In this document: in pieces, positions 15,292 to 24,357 of the stretch
How positions within the stretch are numbered: the first letter of the stretch is position 1
How the letters are laid out: each line of letters opens with the position of its first letter
Source: SZAS-103 sp038226665
Lineage (GTDB): Bacteria; Pseudomonadota; Gammaproteobacteria; Xanthomonadales; Xanthomonadaceae
Length of the DNA: 64,000 bases
NCBI GenBank assembly: GCA_038226665.1
Contig: JBBRQI010000012.1
Span: 1-64,000 of the forward strand
Direction of reading: 5' to 3'
Made by a program: the position numbers and the translations under genes
The notes under the pieces: generated by a model
What the model was told of the DNA's origin: nothing
The model's database searches: none
What the model saw: only the letters and a program-made list of their open reading frames with translations

Positions 15292-17007
15292 TTACGGCGA
15301 GATCGTGGTCGTCAGGGTGACGCCCGAGTAGGCCGCGTAGGCCCGCACATTCATGTAGTACGTCCCCGCTGCCGGCGAGCTGATCGTGCAAGTCTCGTTG
15401 TTGCCTGTCAGGTACGGACGGCAGGTGTAGGAGGTCGTGGTCGGAGCATAACTCTTGCGGACGTACAGATCCGCATCGCCGGTTCCGCCCGCGATCTTCA
15501 CCACCAGCGAAGTACTACCGGCCGCGACTACGATCTTGTAGTTCGACGACACTGCACCCGTGGCCTGCGACGCAAGCGCGATCGAAGTGCCGCTGCACAT
15601 CACGGTACCGCTGGCGACACAACCGCCGCTGGTACCCACCGTCACCGAGGATGTCTTGCTGCCGGTCGCGCCGAGGTTGTCGGTCACCGTCTCGGTCACG
15701 CTGTAGGTGTTGGCCGAAGCGTAGGTGTGGCTCGGGCTGGCTGCCGTCGAGGTGCTGCCATCGCCGAAGTTCCAGGAATGCGAGGCAATGCTGCCGTCGC
15801 TATCGGTCGAGCTGTCGGTGAAGCTGGCTGCCAGTCCATTCGTCGTATAGCTGAAGTTCGCAACCGGAGGATTGTTGCCGCCGCCACCGCCGCCGCTGAC
15901 ATCCGCATGCGAGATGGCGCACGAGGCGGTGTCGTTGGAGTAGCTGGCCTGCTCGGCGAAGGTGCCGGTGCTGAACGAGACATTGGCCGCACCACCCGTG
16001 CTGCCCGCCGCGATCCACGCGCATTCATCCGAGTTTTCCTGGCCCGCATACGTGCCGCTGTTGTGGTTCGACATGCCGCCCGCCGGGAACTGGTCGGACA
16101 TCATCTCGTGCCACTCGTGACCGAGGGTCATCGTGAAGCCGTCCAGCGTACCCGGGGAGTTCACGAAGCCCACGCCGCAACCGGCGCCCGAATCGATGTT
16201 GTACGGCTGGTTGCTGTACGCCATGTTGCCGTTGGAACCGGGCGTGTAGTCGTGCCACGCGCAGTACTGGCCCTGGTAGTTGTCCGGGTTGGTGCCCTTC
16301 GGAGACAGGATCACGTAATACGCCGAACGGTTCGCGGCCGAGGTGGTGTTGCCGAAGTGGCCAGCGGCCTTGTTCGCTTCGGCGGCCAGCTGCGCGGCGG
16401 TCGCTGCCGACGGCGAAGCGACCGAATTGTCGTACCACACGCCGGCGAGGATGTTGGTCTGGCGCGGAATGTGGGTCAAGCCGGCAGCGCAGGAGGTCGC
16501 GCCCGAAGCCATGCCATTGCACCACTGGGTCAGCTCGTTCGACCAAGTCTCGCCGTTGGTGCCGATGCCCTTGAACATCTGCTGGGCCGCACCGGCCGCA
16601 CCGGCCGAGTCATTCGTAAACTTCAGGTTGCCATTGGCATCCGTGCTCGAGGTACCCCACTGGGTGCCGTAGAACACCAGGTAAACCTTGTTCTGGCCGC
16701 TCATCACCTCGACGCCGGCCACGCCGCCGCCGGAAGCCAGGGTCTTGGAGTTCGTCACCATCGTGTGCGCGCCTTGCGAAACTTCCCACTGCCTCATCGC
16801 AGCCTGCACTTGGCGGGTCGGGAGAACGCCGTGACGATACTCATGCTTGTAGGCTGGCGAATAAGGATTCTGCACGGCCGGCGCCAAATACCCCGGCGTC
16901 TTCTGGGTGCCTGCGGCGTTGGCCTGCGCCACGAACGTGGCTCCCGCGGCCACGATGGCCAGTGCGAGAGAAGTCTTGCGTAAACGAGTGGCGGATGTCG
17001 AGTTCAT
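15292..17007 (-). CDS. secreted putative metallopeptidase (HExxE) with PKD and PPC domains
   Basis: The 571-residue product has the signal peptide MNSTSATRLRKTSLALA...VAQANA, then a catalytic-like region (~40-375). HEWHEMMSDQ at residues 297-306 fits an HExxE...(S/T)D pattern as in EXORDIUM/SHELAEAxTDP-like proteins. Further Cys- and Trp-rich segments follow (CAWHDYTPG, NSDECAWIA). A Gly/Asn linker, a PKD domain (~395-475, NFGDGS) and a pre-peptidase C-terminal (PPC) domain (~480-571, GDADLYVR) complete it. Secretion and domain layout mirror the neighbouring S53 proteases. Peptidase activity is inferred from HExxE only; it could be an adhesin-like or inactive homologue. ATG 17007 is chosen by alignment of the conserved leader. 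Confidence 0.75.
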   Translation of the reverse strand: MNSTSATRLRKTSLALAIVAAGATFVAQANAAGTQKTPGYLAPAVQNPYSPAYKHEYRHGVLPTRQVQAAMRQWEVSQGAHTMVTNSKTLASGGGVAGVEVMSGQNKVYLVFYGTQWGTSSTDANGNLKFTNDSAGAAGAAQQMFKGIGTNGETWSNELTQWCNGMASGATSCAAGLTHIPRQTNILAGVWYDNSVASPSAATAAQLAAEANKAAGHFGNTTSAANRSAYYVILSPKGTNPDNYQGQYCAWHDYTPGSNGNMAYSNQPYNIDSGAGCGVGFVNSPGTLDGFTMTLGHEWHEMMSDQFPAGGMSNHNSGTYAGQENSDECAWIAAGSTGGAANVSFSTGTFAEQASYSNDTASCAISHADVSGGGGGGNNPPVANFSYTTNGLAASFTDSSTDSDGSIASHSWNFGDGSTSTAASPSHTYASANTYSVTETVTDNLGATGSKTSSVTVGTSGGCVASGTVMCSGTSIALASQATGAVSSNYKIVVAAGSTSLVVKIAGGTGDADLYVRKSYAPTTTSYTCRPYLTGNNETCTISSPAAGTYYMNVRAYAAYSGVTLTTTISP

Positions 17008-17549
17008 TGTTAAACCCCAGGTTTTGTGTGTGTGGTGTACGCCATGGATGTGTGCATGCCCGGCGCTGCATTTGGGCGTCATTGCCCTGTTCTGCGTTTG
17101 TCGCACCGCTGCCCTGATCGCTTGATTTCACATGCAGAACCAATGACACGATGTACCGTCAAGCTGCGCGTTGTACGAATCAACACCGAGCCGATTTGAA
17201 TACCTTCCGAACATCGTCCAACGCGAACGAGGCGACGCTATCAGTGCTGTTGAAGCATACGCATTAATTTTTTTTAATTTTATGCTGCATTGCGCAAATT
17301 TATGATCCGAGAATGCGATGACGCGATTTTGGAATGCAGTTCGCATTGCTCTTGTGATGTAGCAGACCTTTTAACAACCTTATTTTCAATTAAGAATGGA
17401 GCCGTCAGTACGCAGTTGTCACGTGTTACGTCATATTTCTTGACTTTGGAATCGCTACCGCACCGCAACATGAGCGTGGCCAAAAGCAGTCTGTTGAATG
17501 CACTGTGAACCGCCCTCTCGGGAAAAACGCGCGAATAGCGCACAGTTTT
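17008..17549 (-). promoter_or_regulatory. long conserved upstream region of the HExxE gene
   Basis: This shares an ordered set of islands with 20241-20775: the TGGGGTT site before the ATG; a GTGTGTGGTGTACGCC block; GCGAACG(A/G)GGCGAC; TTAATTTTTTTTAAT at 17264-17278 (257 nt from the ATG); and CGCGCGAMTRGCGCACA within 17523-17549. Spacing between the last two is 246 nt here and 245 nt in the other gene. The AT-rich core is in strong contrast to the surroundings. I infer a duplicated promoter/regulatory region. The stretch holds no credible gene. Confidence 0.6.
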
Positions 17550-17619
17550 GGGTGGAAGCGGCAATCTGGTGAGGTCGTCGTATTTCGTTGACCCCGCCAT
17601 TGCCGGTACGCAGTCATCC

Positions 17620-17655
17620 ATAAAAAATCCCCCGGCGCTCGCGCGTCGGGGGATC
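17620..17655 (-). terminator. rho-independent terminator of the second S53 protease gene
   Basis: The stem ATCCCCCG...CGGGGGAT (17627-17655) is followed on the minus strand by a U-tract (from AAAAAA at 17622-17627), about 75 nt past the stop codon at 17727. A palindromic CCCGAYGCRYGCRTCGGG at ~17689-17709 between them may form a further hairpin. Confidence 0.85.
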
Positions 17656-17726
17656 GGATGTCGCTGGTGAATCCTTTCTTCTACCGATCCCGACGCATGC
17701 GCATCGGGCCGGTGTTCTCTCCGAAC

Positions 17727-20240
17727 TTAGTTAATGGTGGCCTTCAGGGTTTCACCCGAGAATCCAGCATAGGCCCGGACGTTCATGTAGTACGTACCAG
17801 CCGCTGGCGAGCTGATGGTGCAGCTCTCGGTGCTGCTGCTGGTGAACGGACGGCAATCGTAGCTGGCCGTGGTCGGCGCGCTGCCGGCCTTCACGTACAG
17901 ATCCGCATCACCCGAACCACTGGCGATGTTGACCACCAGACTGGTCTTGCCGGCCGGAACCACGATCGAGTAGGTGGACGAAACGCCACCGGTTGCAACC
18001 GTCGGCAGGCTGACCAACTGGCCACTGCAGATCACGGTACCGCTCGGGGTGCAGGTCGGCGGCGGGCCGCCGGCGGTGTAGCTGCCTTTCAGCGACACGC
18101 CGGAGTAGGCCGCGTAGCCGTTGAGCATCACGTAGTACGTGCCGGCCTGTGCGGTGGCGATGTTGCATGTTTCCGCATTGCCGTTCACATACGGACGGCA
18201 GTCATAGCTCGACGTCGTCGGTGCCGAACCGAACTTGACATACATGTCCGAGTCGCCGGTGCCGCCGGATTGCACGAAGCTCAGGCCCGTCGCGCCGGCT
18301 GGAACCACCAACGTGAAGGTCTGCTGGGCACCCGTAGCTCCGGAAAGGCCAGTCACCGCAACGCCGTTGCACAACACCGAACCGGTGCAGTTGCCGCTTG
18401 GGCCGACCGTCACCGAAGAGGTCTTGGTGTTGGTCGCACCGAGGTTGTCCGTTACCTTGTCGGACACGCTGTAGGTACCAGCTGCCGCATAGGTATGGCT
18501 CGGGCTGGTGGCGGTCGAAGTCGCACCGTCGCCGAAGGTCCACGCATGAGCGTTGATCGTGCCGCCGCTATCTGTGGAACTGTCGGTGAAGTTTGCAGTC
18601 AGGCCGCTGGTCGTGAAGCTGAAGTTCGCGACCGGAGTGCTGCAATTGCTGGTGCAACCGCCAATGTTGTTGATCGCGGTGCTCACGATCATGGAGCCGC
18701 GGCCGCTGGCGAGGTCGTAGCCGACGCCGGCCGAGATCCCGTTGCTGCCCGACGTGATGTCATGGAACGCGGCGGCCGGAAGCTGATAGACGATCGGGCC
18801 GGCGAAGCCGACGCCTGTGCCCTTGGCAGCAATCACGCGCGCCCATGCGCCGGCGAACAACGGTGCGGACAGGCTGGTTCCGCCGACCTGCTGGATTCCG
18901 GTGCTGGTGGTGATCTTCGAACCGGAACTCGGATCGCCGGCGTACGCAATATCGGCCACGCCACGGTGTGTGCCGGACCACAGGGTCTGCCAGCTCGGCT
19001 TCGGTTCATACAGGCTCTCGCTGCCGCCCGAACCAGACCACACGGTTTCACTGCTCCAGGTCGTGGTCGAGGCGTTCAACGTGGTGCCCGAAGCCGCGAT
19101 CACGTATTGCGAGTTGGCCGGCCAGCTCGGCGTGTGAGCGCCGTTGCCGCATTCGTCCGCGCCGGAGTCGCCGGTCGAGATCGAGAAGGTTTGGCCCTGC
19201 GCCACGCCCTGTGCAAAGATTTGATCCGAGGCAGCAAAATTCGCACCGGTCTCGCAACCGCCGATCGACACGTCGATGATCTTGGCAGCATTCGCCGACA
19301 CGATCGTGTTGAAGTTGGCGTCCATGTCCGCTTCGGACAACGTCGTGGTGTTGTACCAGATGATCTTGCCCACCTGGCCGCCGCCCATGCCGACGATGTC
19401 CTGGCTGTCCAGGTCCCATTCAACGACACCGCTGGCATCCGTGCTGGACGCGCCAGTCTGCACCGTCTGCGTCGTGACCGTGGCCAAGCCGTGCGACGAC
19501 GTGAAGCTGTTGAGGTCGGTGAGGGACTGGGTGATCTTGCCCTGGGTGAAGATGCCGACCGTCACGCCCGCGGCAGTTGGCGTACCCGAGGCGCCGTAGA
19601 TTGACGCGAACTCAGTCGGATCGTGACCGGTCACGGCCAGTGTGTGTCCGCCGCTGTTGGGCTGGATCACCTTGGCGAAGGTGTGGCCGATATTGACCGT
19701 CTGCAGGCCAACCACGCCGAGGATGTGAGGCTGGAGCGAGGCCGGGATCCTCACTTCGCTGGTGTTCGCGAATGCGATGCGTCCGTCGTGGGTCTTGACC
19801 TGCGCCATCGTGGTCAGGAACGCCTTCTGCGCCGTTGCCGCCGTGCCGTCAGCCGAAACCAGCAAGCGGTTCGGTGCCACCACGACGCTCGTGTAACCCA
19901 TGCTCTTCAGGTAGTTCACCACCGTCTGCGCCTGCAACTGCGATGGCGCGTGCTTGGCCATGAACTCGCTCTGGCTCATCACCTGGCCTGGGTGGTTCTT
20001 CATGCCAGCGATGAAAGAGTCCAGACCCGCACGGTCGCGCATCTTCAGCGACACCTGGATGTGGATCGGCTGCGACTGCGCCAAAGCGCCCATCACCGCG
20101 TCGCCCGCACGCATGTAGGCCGGGTGCGCCACGGTGACCAACGCGGTGGATGCAGCGCTGGCAGCGCCGGCTGCGCAGAATGCCGTGACAACGGCCAGCG
20201 CGAGACTCGTTTTACGCATATTTGTCGACGTCGATTTCAT
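17727..20240 (-). CDS. secreted S53 (sedolisin) protease with PKD and two PPC domains
   Basis: The 837-residue product has the signal peptide MKSTSTNMRKTSLALAVVTAF...AASA, a pro-domain (~30-205) and the S53 domain (~210-545). It has Glu274/Asp278 in EWDLDSQD, Asp358 in STGDSGADE and Ser456 in GGTSLSAP, so all catalytic residues are present. A PKD domain (~550-630, TFGDGA) and two tandem PPC domains follow (~635-735 and ~745-837, each with GD(S/A)D(M/L)YVK and a CRP(Y/F) Cys). The catalytic half is a close paralogue of the 12388-14727 protein, but the C-terminal half resembles the HExxE protein, so domains have been shuffled among the three. PPC domains are usually cleaved after secretion. Start 20240 has TGGGGTTA upstream. 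Confidence 0.93.
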   Translation of the reverse strand: MKSTSTNMRKTSLALAVVTAFCAAGAASAASTALVTVAHPAYMRAGDAVMGALAQSQPIHIQVSLKMRDRAGLDSFIAGMKNHPGQVMSQSEFMAKHAPSQLQAQTVVNYLKSMGYTSVVVAPNRLLVSADGTAATAQKAFLTTMAQVKTHDGRIAFANTSEVRIPASLQPHILGVVGLQTVNIGHTFAKVIQPNSGGHTLAVTGHDPTEFASIYGASGTPTAAGVTVGIFTQGKITQSLTDLNSFTSSHGLATVTTQTVQTGASSTDASGVVEWDLDSQDIVGMGGGQVGKIIWYNTTTLSEADMDANFNTIVSANAAKIIDVSIGGCETGANFAASDQIFAQGVAQGQTFSISTGDSGADECGNGAHTPSWPANSQYVIAASGTTLNASTTTWSSETVWSGSGGSESLYEPKPSWQTLWSGTHRGVADIAYAGDPSSGSKITTSTGIQQVGGTSLSAPLFAGAWARVIAAKGTGVGFAGPIVYQLPAAAFHDITSGSNGISAGVGYDLASGRGSMIVSTAINNIGGCTSNCSTPVANFSFTTSGLTANFTDSSTDSGGTINAHAWTFGDGATSTATSPSHTYAAAGTYSVSDKVTDNLGATNTKTSSVTVGPSGNCTGSVLCNGVAVTGLSGATGAQQTFTLVVPAGATGLSFVQSGGTGDSDMYVKFGSAPTTSSYDCRPYVNGNAETCNIATAQAGTYYVMLNGYAAYSGVSLKGSYTAGGPPPTCTPSGTVICSGQLVSLPTVATGGVSSTYSIVVPAGKTSLVVNIASGSGDADLYVKAGSAPTTASYDCRPFTSSSTESCTISSPAAGTYYMNVRAYAGFSGETLKATIN

Positions 20241-20775
20241 TCGTAACCCCAGGTGGTGTGTGTGGTGTACGCCGTCAATGCATGCATCCCGGCGCTGTGT
20301 GTGGGCGTTAGCCCGAGCTGCGCTTGCTACAACATGTTGCTTGCACTTTGATTTCATGCCCTGCATGCCGCGATCCGCCTTGCAAGCCGTGCCCTGTTTA
20401 ATTAACAAGTCCGACCGATGAAATTCAAATCTTTGTTCAACAATGCATCGCGAACGGGGCGACCCTAGCAGTGCGATCAGCACGTCTAACCTTAATTTTT
20501 TTTAATGATATGTTGCTTCGCACAATAAATAAGTCTCTGTTGAATTGATTCTTCCCTGACATCCGGCGCATTCGCGCAGATGGAACCCTGCGGGCTCCGA
20601 CGCGGCCGGTCAGACGGGGCTTGAAAAAGGATTGGCGGCAGCGATGCGACGCTACGCGTCACAATTCGACCCGCCGCCTGCACCCCGCGATGCAACATTC
20701 CGATGCTCGCACGGGGCGGAAAGATCTTCGGCGGAATGGCAAGCGGAGTGAAAACGCGCGACTGGCGCACACTTT
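20241..20775 (-). promoter_or_regulatory. long conserved upstream region of the second S53 gene
   Basis: Counterpart of 17008-17549. It carries the leader block at 20241-20310, TTAATTTTTTTTAAT at 20492-20506 (252 nt from the ATG) and CGCGCGACTGGCGCACA within 20751-20774, in the same order and spacing. It reaches to within 20 nt of the sufT stop codon, so sufT transcription could also read in. No gene is visible here. Confidence 0.6.
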
Positions 20776-20793
20776 AAGCAGCATTTCGACAGC

Positions 20794-21345
20794 TCAGAAC
20801 ATGCCGGTTTCGAGCCGTGCGGCGTCGGACATCATGTTCTGGTTCCACGGCGGGTCGAACACGAGGTCCACGTCTGCTTCGGCGACGGTGGGGATCAGTT
20901 CGAGCTTGTCGGTCACGTCGCTGACCAGGATGTCGCCCATGCCGCAGCCGGGTGCGGTAAGCGTCATGCGGACGTTGACCTTGCGACGGCCATCGGCCAG
21001 GCGCTCGATATCGCAGTCGTACACCAGGCCAAGATCCACCACGTTGATCGGGATCTCCGGATCGAAACAGGTGCGCAGCTGGCGCCACACCAGTTTTTCG
21101 ACGTCGTCGTCGCTGGCATCAGGAGGCAGTTCAGGCGCCTCCACCGGCTCCTTGCCCAGCGCATCGGCATCACGACCTGCAATGCGGAACAGGTTCCCTT
21201 CCACGTACACCGTGTAGCTGCCGCCAAGCGCCTGCGAGATATAGCCAATGCTGCCCGCAGGCAAGGTGACCTGCTCGCCCTGCGGCACCAGGACCGCGCT
21301 GCAATCGCGCTCGAGCTTGAAGGGTTCGCTGTTGCGGCTGTACAT
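20794..21345 (-). CDS. sufT: SufT-type Fe-S cluster maturation factor (MIP18/DUF59)
   Basis: The 183-residue product has an N-terminal beta-rich segment (QGEQVTLPAGSIGYISQALG, ~22-41) specific to SufT. A MIP18/DUF59 domain follows (~80-175) with DPEIPINVVDLGLVY and the conserved Cys loop TAPGCGMGDIL. Family members help deliver or mature Fe-S clusters alongside the SUF system. The rest of a suf operon is not in this window, so the gene is solitary here, divergent from a small membrane-protein gene. Start ATG 21345. Confidence 0.85.
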   Translation of the reverse strand: MYSRNSEPFKLERDCSAVLVPQGEQVTLPAGSIGYISQALGGSYTVYVEGNLFRIAGRDADALGKEPVEAPELPPDASDDDVEKLVWRQLRTCFDPEIPINVVDLGLVYDCDIERLADGRRKVNVRMTLTAPGCGMGDILVSDVTDKLELIPTVAEADVDLVFDPPWNQNMMSDAARLETGMF

Positions 21346-21392
21346 GCGTCATTGTAGCCGTCGCAACGCGCGGTAGCGGTTACGATGCAGCC

Positions 21393-21821
21393 GTGTCCAG
21401 CCCAGCCAACACCACGCCAGTCGCCCCGTTGCAGCTGCTGCTCATTGCGTCGCTGCTCGTGCTGGGCAGCCTTGCGTTCGCAGGCACATGGGTGATCGTT
21501 GCGGCGGCATGCCATGGTCGGGCCGGCTGGATGGCACTCGTCGCGGCGTTGAATGCGATCGCGTGGTTGCGCATGGCGAAGGCGCGTCCCGGCGCGCATC
21601 GCGCAATGCTGGCCGTGTTCGCGACGAGCGCATCGATTGCACTGGGCGATTGGCTGGTCGCGGCGCTACCCATCGGCGCGCAGGTGAATCAGTCTCCACT
21701 GGAGGCTGCGCAGCGGATGGGTCCTGATTTCGGCTGGATGCTGATCCGGCTCGGCAGCACGCCGCTGGACTGGAGCTTGATCGCGGTGGCTCTGGTGATC
21801 GCACTGCGACTCGGTCGCTGA
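21393..21821 (+). CDS. small integral membrane protein of unknown function
   Basis: The 142-residue product has four hydrophobic segments (~14-36, 41-58, 68-92, 118-138) and no motif I recognise. The only plausible start in the frame is GTG at 21393. It is divergent from sufT with 47 nt between, and convergent with pntB with 43 nt between. Hydrophobic periodicity makes it a likely real gene, but function is unknown. Confidence 0.6.
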   Translation: MSSPANTTPVAPLQLLLIASLLVLGSLAFAGTWVIVAAACHGRAGWMALVAALNAIAWLRMAKARPGAHRAMLAVFATSASIALGDWLVAALPIGAQVNQSPLEAAQRMGPDFGWMLIRLGSTPLDWSLIAVALVIALRLGR

Positions 21822-21864
21822 TCGTTTCGGTCGCTGAATCGTTTTGCCGCAATGAACCGCAATC

Positions 21865-23262
21865 TTAGTGGCCGCCGTCGAGCGCCTTGAGCTCCGACAC
21901 CAATCGGCCCGCCGCCTCGGCGCCATCGCCGTACAACATGCGCGTGTTGTCGGCGTAGAACAGCGCATTTTCGATGCCGGCGAAGCCGGTGCCCTTGCCA
22001 CGCTTGATCACGATCGTGTTTTTCGAGTTGGAGACGTCCAAGATAGGCATGCCGTAGATCGGCGATGCCTTGTCGGTGCGCGCGGACGGATTGACCACGT
22101 CGTTCGCTCCAATCACCAGCGACACGTCGGTATTCGGGAACTCGGGGTTGATGTCGTCCATGTCGGCGATCAAGTCGTACGGCACGCCCGCTTCGGCGAG
22201 CAGCACATTCATGTGGCCGGGCATGCGGCCGGCGACCGGATGGATCGCGAACTTCACCTTGACCCCGCGCTTGATCAGCAACTGGGTGAGTTCCCATATC
22301 TTGTGCTGCGCCTGGGCGACCGCCATGCCGTAACCCGGCACGATCACCACACGTTCGGCGTAGGCCATCATCGCGGCGACATCGCTCGCGTCGATGGGTT
22401 TCTGCGAACCGGTGATCTCCTGCGCCGGTCCGCCACCCGCGCCGAAGTTGCCGAACAACACGTTCGCAAGCGAGCGGTTCATCGCCTTGGCCATCAACTG
22501 GGTCAACAGGGTGCCTGCTGCGCCGACCACCATGCCGGCGACGATCAGGGTCTGGTTGCCGAGCACATAGCCCTCGAAAGCGACCGCAAGCCCGGTCAGG
22601 GCGTTGTAGAGGGAGATCACCACCGGCATGTCGGCGCCGCCGATCGGCAACGTCATCAACAAGCCGACTGCGAGCGCACAGATGAAGAAGCCGACGATGA
22701 TCGGCTGTTGCAGCCAGATCACGGACGCCACGCCGAGCACGATCGCCGCCAGGAACACAAGCGCGTTGAACACCTGCTGGCCCGGGAACAGGAAGCGCTT
22801 GTCCATCCAGCCCTGCAGCTTGGCGAACGCGACCAGTGAACCGGAGAACGAGATCGCGCCGATCAGCGCGCCGATTACGCCGAGCACGAGCTGGGTCTTC
22901 GTGGATGGCTCGCCCGCAGCGAACTGGATGAGTTCCACCGCGCCAATGCCAGCCGCCGATCCACCGCCCATGCCGTTGTACAGCGCGACCATCTGCGGCA
23001 TGTCGGTGATCGCCACCTTCTTGCCCGACACCCACGCAATCACCGTGCCGATGCTGGCCGCGACCAGGATGAGCGCGAGGTTGTGCATACCCGGCAACGC
23101 GAATGTCGCCACGGTCGCGATGACCATGCCGATGCCCGCCCACTGGATGCCGCTGCGCGCGGTCACCGGCGAGGACATGCGCTGGAGCCCGAGAATGAAC
23201 AGCAATGCTGCAAGCAGGTAGCTCGCGCTGACCAGCAGTGGTATCCAGTCGGCAACAGTCAT
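21865..23262 (-). CDS. pntB: proton-translocating NAD(P) transhydrogenase, beta subunit
   Basis: The 465-residue product has about nine transmembrane helices in the N-terminal half (domain II, ~5-260), then the NADP(H)-binding domain III (~290-465) with PGYGMAVAQAQ and IGANDVVNPSAR. The enzyme couples proton entry to hydride transfer from NADH to NADP+, supplying NADPH. The ATG overlaps the pntAB stop (ATGA). Length and motifs are normal for the family. Confidence 0.95.
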   Translation of the reverse strand: MTVADWIPLLVSASYLLAALLFILGLQRMSSPVTARSGIQWAGIGMVIATVATFALPGMHNLALILVAASIGTVIAWVSGKKVAITDMPQMVALYNGMGGGSAAGIGAVELIQFAAGEPSTKTQLVLGVIGALIGAISFSGSLVAFAKLQGWMDKRFLFPGQQVFNALVFLAAIVLGVASVIWLQQPIIVGFFICALAVGLLMTLPIGGADMPVVISLYNALTGLAVAFEGYVLGNQTLIVAGMVVGAAGTLLTQLMAKAMNRSLANVLFGNFGAGGGPAQEITGSQKPIDASDVAAMMAYAERVVIVPGYGMAVAQAQHKIWELTQLLIKRGVKVKFAIHPVAGRMPGHMNVLLAEAGVPYDLIADMDDINPEFPNTDVSLVIGANDVVNPSARTDKASPIYGMPILDVSNSKNTIVIKRGKGTGFAGIENALFYADNTRMLYGDGAEAAGRLVSELKALDGGH

Positions 23263-23567
23263 GGATTGGCCGCCTTTTTGGGAGCCGGACGACTCGACTT
23301 GAACATGTCCAGCATGCGTTCGGTGACCACGTAGCCGCCGGCAGCATTGCCCGCGCCGAGCAGCACCGCGATGAAGCCGATCACGGTCTCCAGCGTGGTT
23401 TCAGCGTGGCCCAGCGCGACCATCGCGCCCACCAGCACGATGCCGTGCACGAAGTTCGAGCCCGACATCAGCGGCGTGTGCAGGATCACCGGCACGCGCG
23501 AGATGATCACGTGGCCGCAGATGGCCGCGAGCATGAAGATGTACAGCGCCACAAAGCCGTCGCTCAT
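23259..23567 (-). CDS. pntAB: NAD(P) transhydrogenase alpha-2 subunit (membrane part)
   Basis: The 102-residue product has three transmembrane helices (~5-25, 35-55, 60-80) including GSNFVHGIVLVGAMVALG, the part fused to PntA in enterobacteria but separate in alphaproteobacteria and xanthomonads. Start 23567 (MSDGF) has GGAGGGG just upstream. It is translationally coupled to pntB. Unusually, the pntAA gene is not adjacent: it lies 1.9 kb upstream beyond an opposite-strand cassette. Confidence 0.92.
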   Translation of the reverse strand: MSDGFVALYIFMLAAICGHVIISRVPVILHTPLMSGSNFVHGIVLVGAMVALGHAETTLETVIGFIAVLLGAGNAAGGYVVTERMLDMFKSSRPAPKKAANP

Positions 23568-23799
23568 GTCCCCTCCGATTGTTTGCACGGAACCCCGCAA
23601 ATACGTAACCGCGCATTTACGGATATCCGCATCATAACCGCGCTGCTGCGCTACGCGCTGCCTGCGTGTCAACCAAAGCAACAGGCGTGCGTTGTATTGG
23701 TCGAGTCTCTTCCGGCCCTGTCGAGAGTTCTTCACCGCGCAAACTACTGCCAATGGCAGACGCGGCTCATCACACCAATCAAGCAGGCATGATGGAAAC

Positions 23800-24357
23800 A
23801 TGATGGACGGCAGCATGCAGACAGCGACCGCGTACGAGCAGAGCATTTCGGCTTTTCTCGCCGGCATCGAGCGTCGCGCGTTCCGGCATGCCGAGATCGC
23901 GCTCAGGCACCGCGAGGATGCGCTCGATGCGGTACAGGACGCGATGCTCAAGCTCGTCCAGCGCTATGCCGACAAGCCGTCGATCGAGTGGCCGCCATTG
24001 TTCTGGAGCGTGTTGCGCAGCCGGATCACCGATATCCGCCGGCGGCGGCGCGTACGCTCGGTACTGGTCGGGTGGATGGGGACTGCGAACGACGAGGACG
24101 AAGGCCCGGTCTGGGAGCCAGCCGATCCGACACCCGGACCAGCGCACCTGCATAGCGACCGCGAAAGCTATCGGGCACTATCGACCGCGCTGCAGGCGCT
24201 ACCACGTCGGCAGCGCGAGGCTTATCAGTTGCGCGTGCTGGAAGGCCTGGATGTCGCCGATACCGCGCGTGCGATGGGCTGTTCGCAAGGCAGCGTGAAA
24301 ACCCACACTTCGCGCGCGATGGACGCGCTGCGCAGGCAACTGGAGGATTGGCGATGA
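23800..24357 (+). CDS. RNA polymerase sigma factor, ECF-like
   Basis: The 185-residue product has a sigma region 2 (~10-75; DALDAVQDAMLKLVQRYAD) followed by an Arg-rich helix (DIRRRRRVRS) and a region 4 helix-turn-helix (~125-180; LPRRQREAYQLRVLEG...GCSQGSVKTHTSRAMDALR). It is probably regulated by the membrane protein encoded next, with which it overlaps (ATGA). Start 23800 has GGAAA four nt upstream; the ATG at 23803 is equally possible. This three-gene set lies inside the pnt locus on the opposite strand. Confidence 0.88.
   Translation: MMDGSMQTATAYEQSISAFLAGIERRAFRHAEIALRHREDALDAVQDAMLKLVQRYADKPSIEWPPLFWSVLRSRITDIRRRRRVRSVLVGWMGTANDEDEGPVWEPADPTPGPAHLHSDRESYRALSTALQALPRRQREAYQLRVLEGLDVADTARAMGCSQGSVKTHTSRAMDALRRQLEDWR

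Noticed and set aside
12712..19604. Very long plus-strand open frames opposite the protease genes (e.g. 12712-14733, 15241-16983, 17658-19604)
   Set aside because: They are antisense shadows of GC-rich genes: Arg/Ala/Gly-rich products without domains, while the minus strand encodes complete secreted enzymes.
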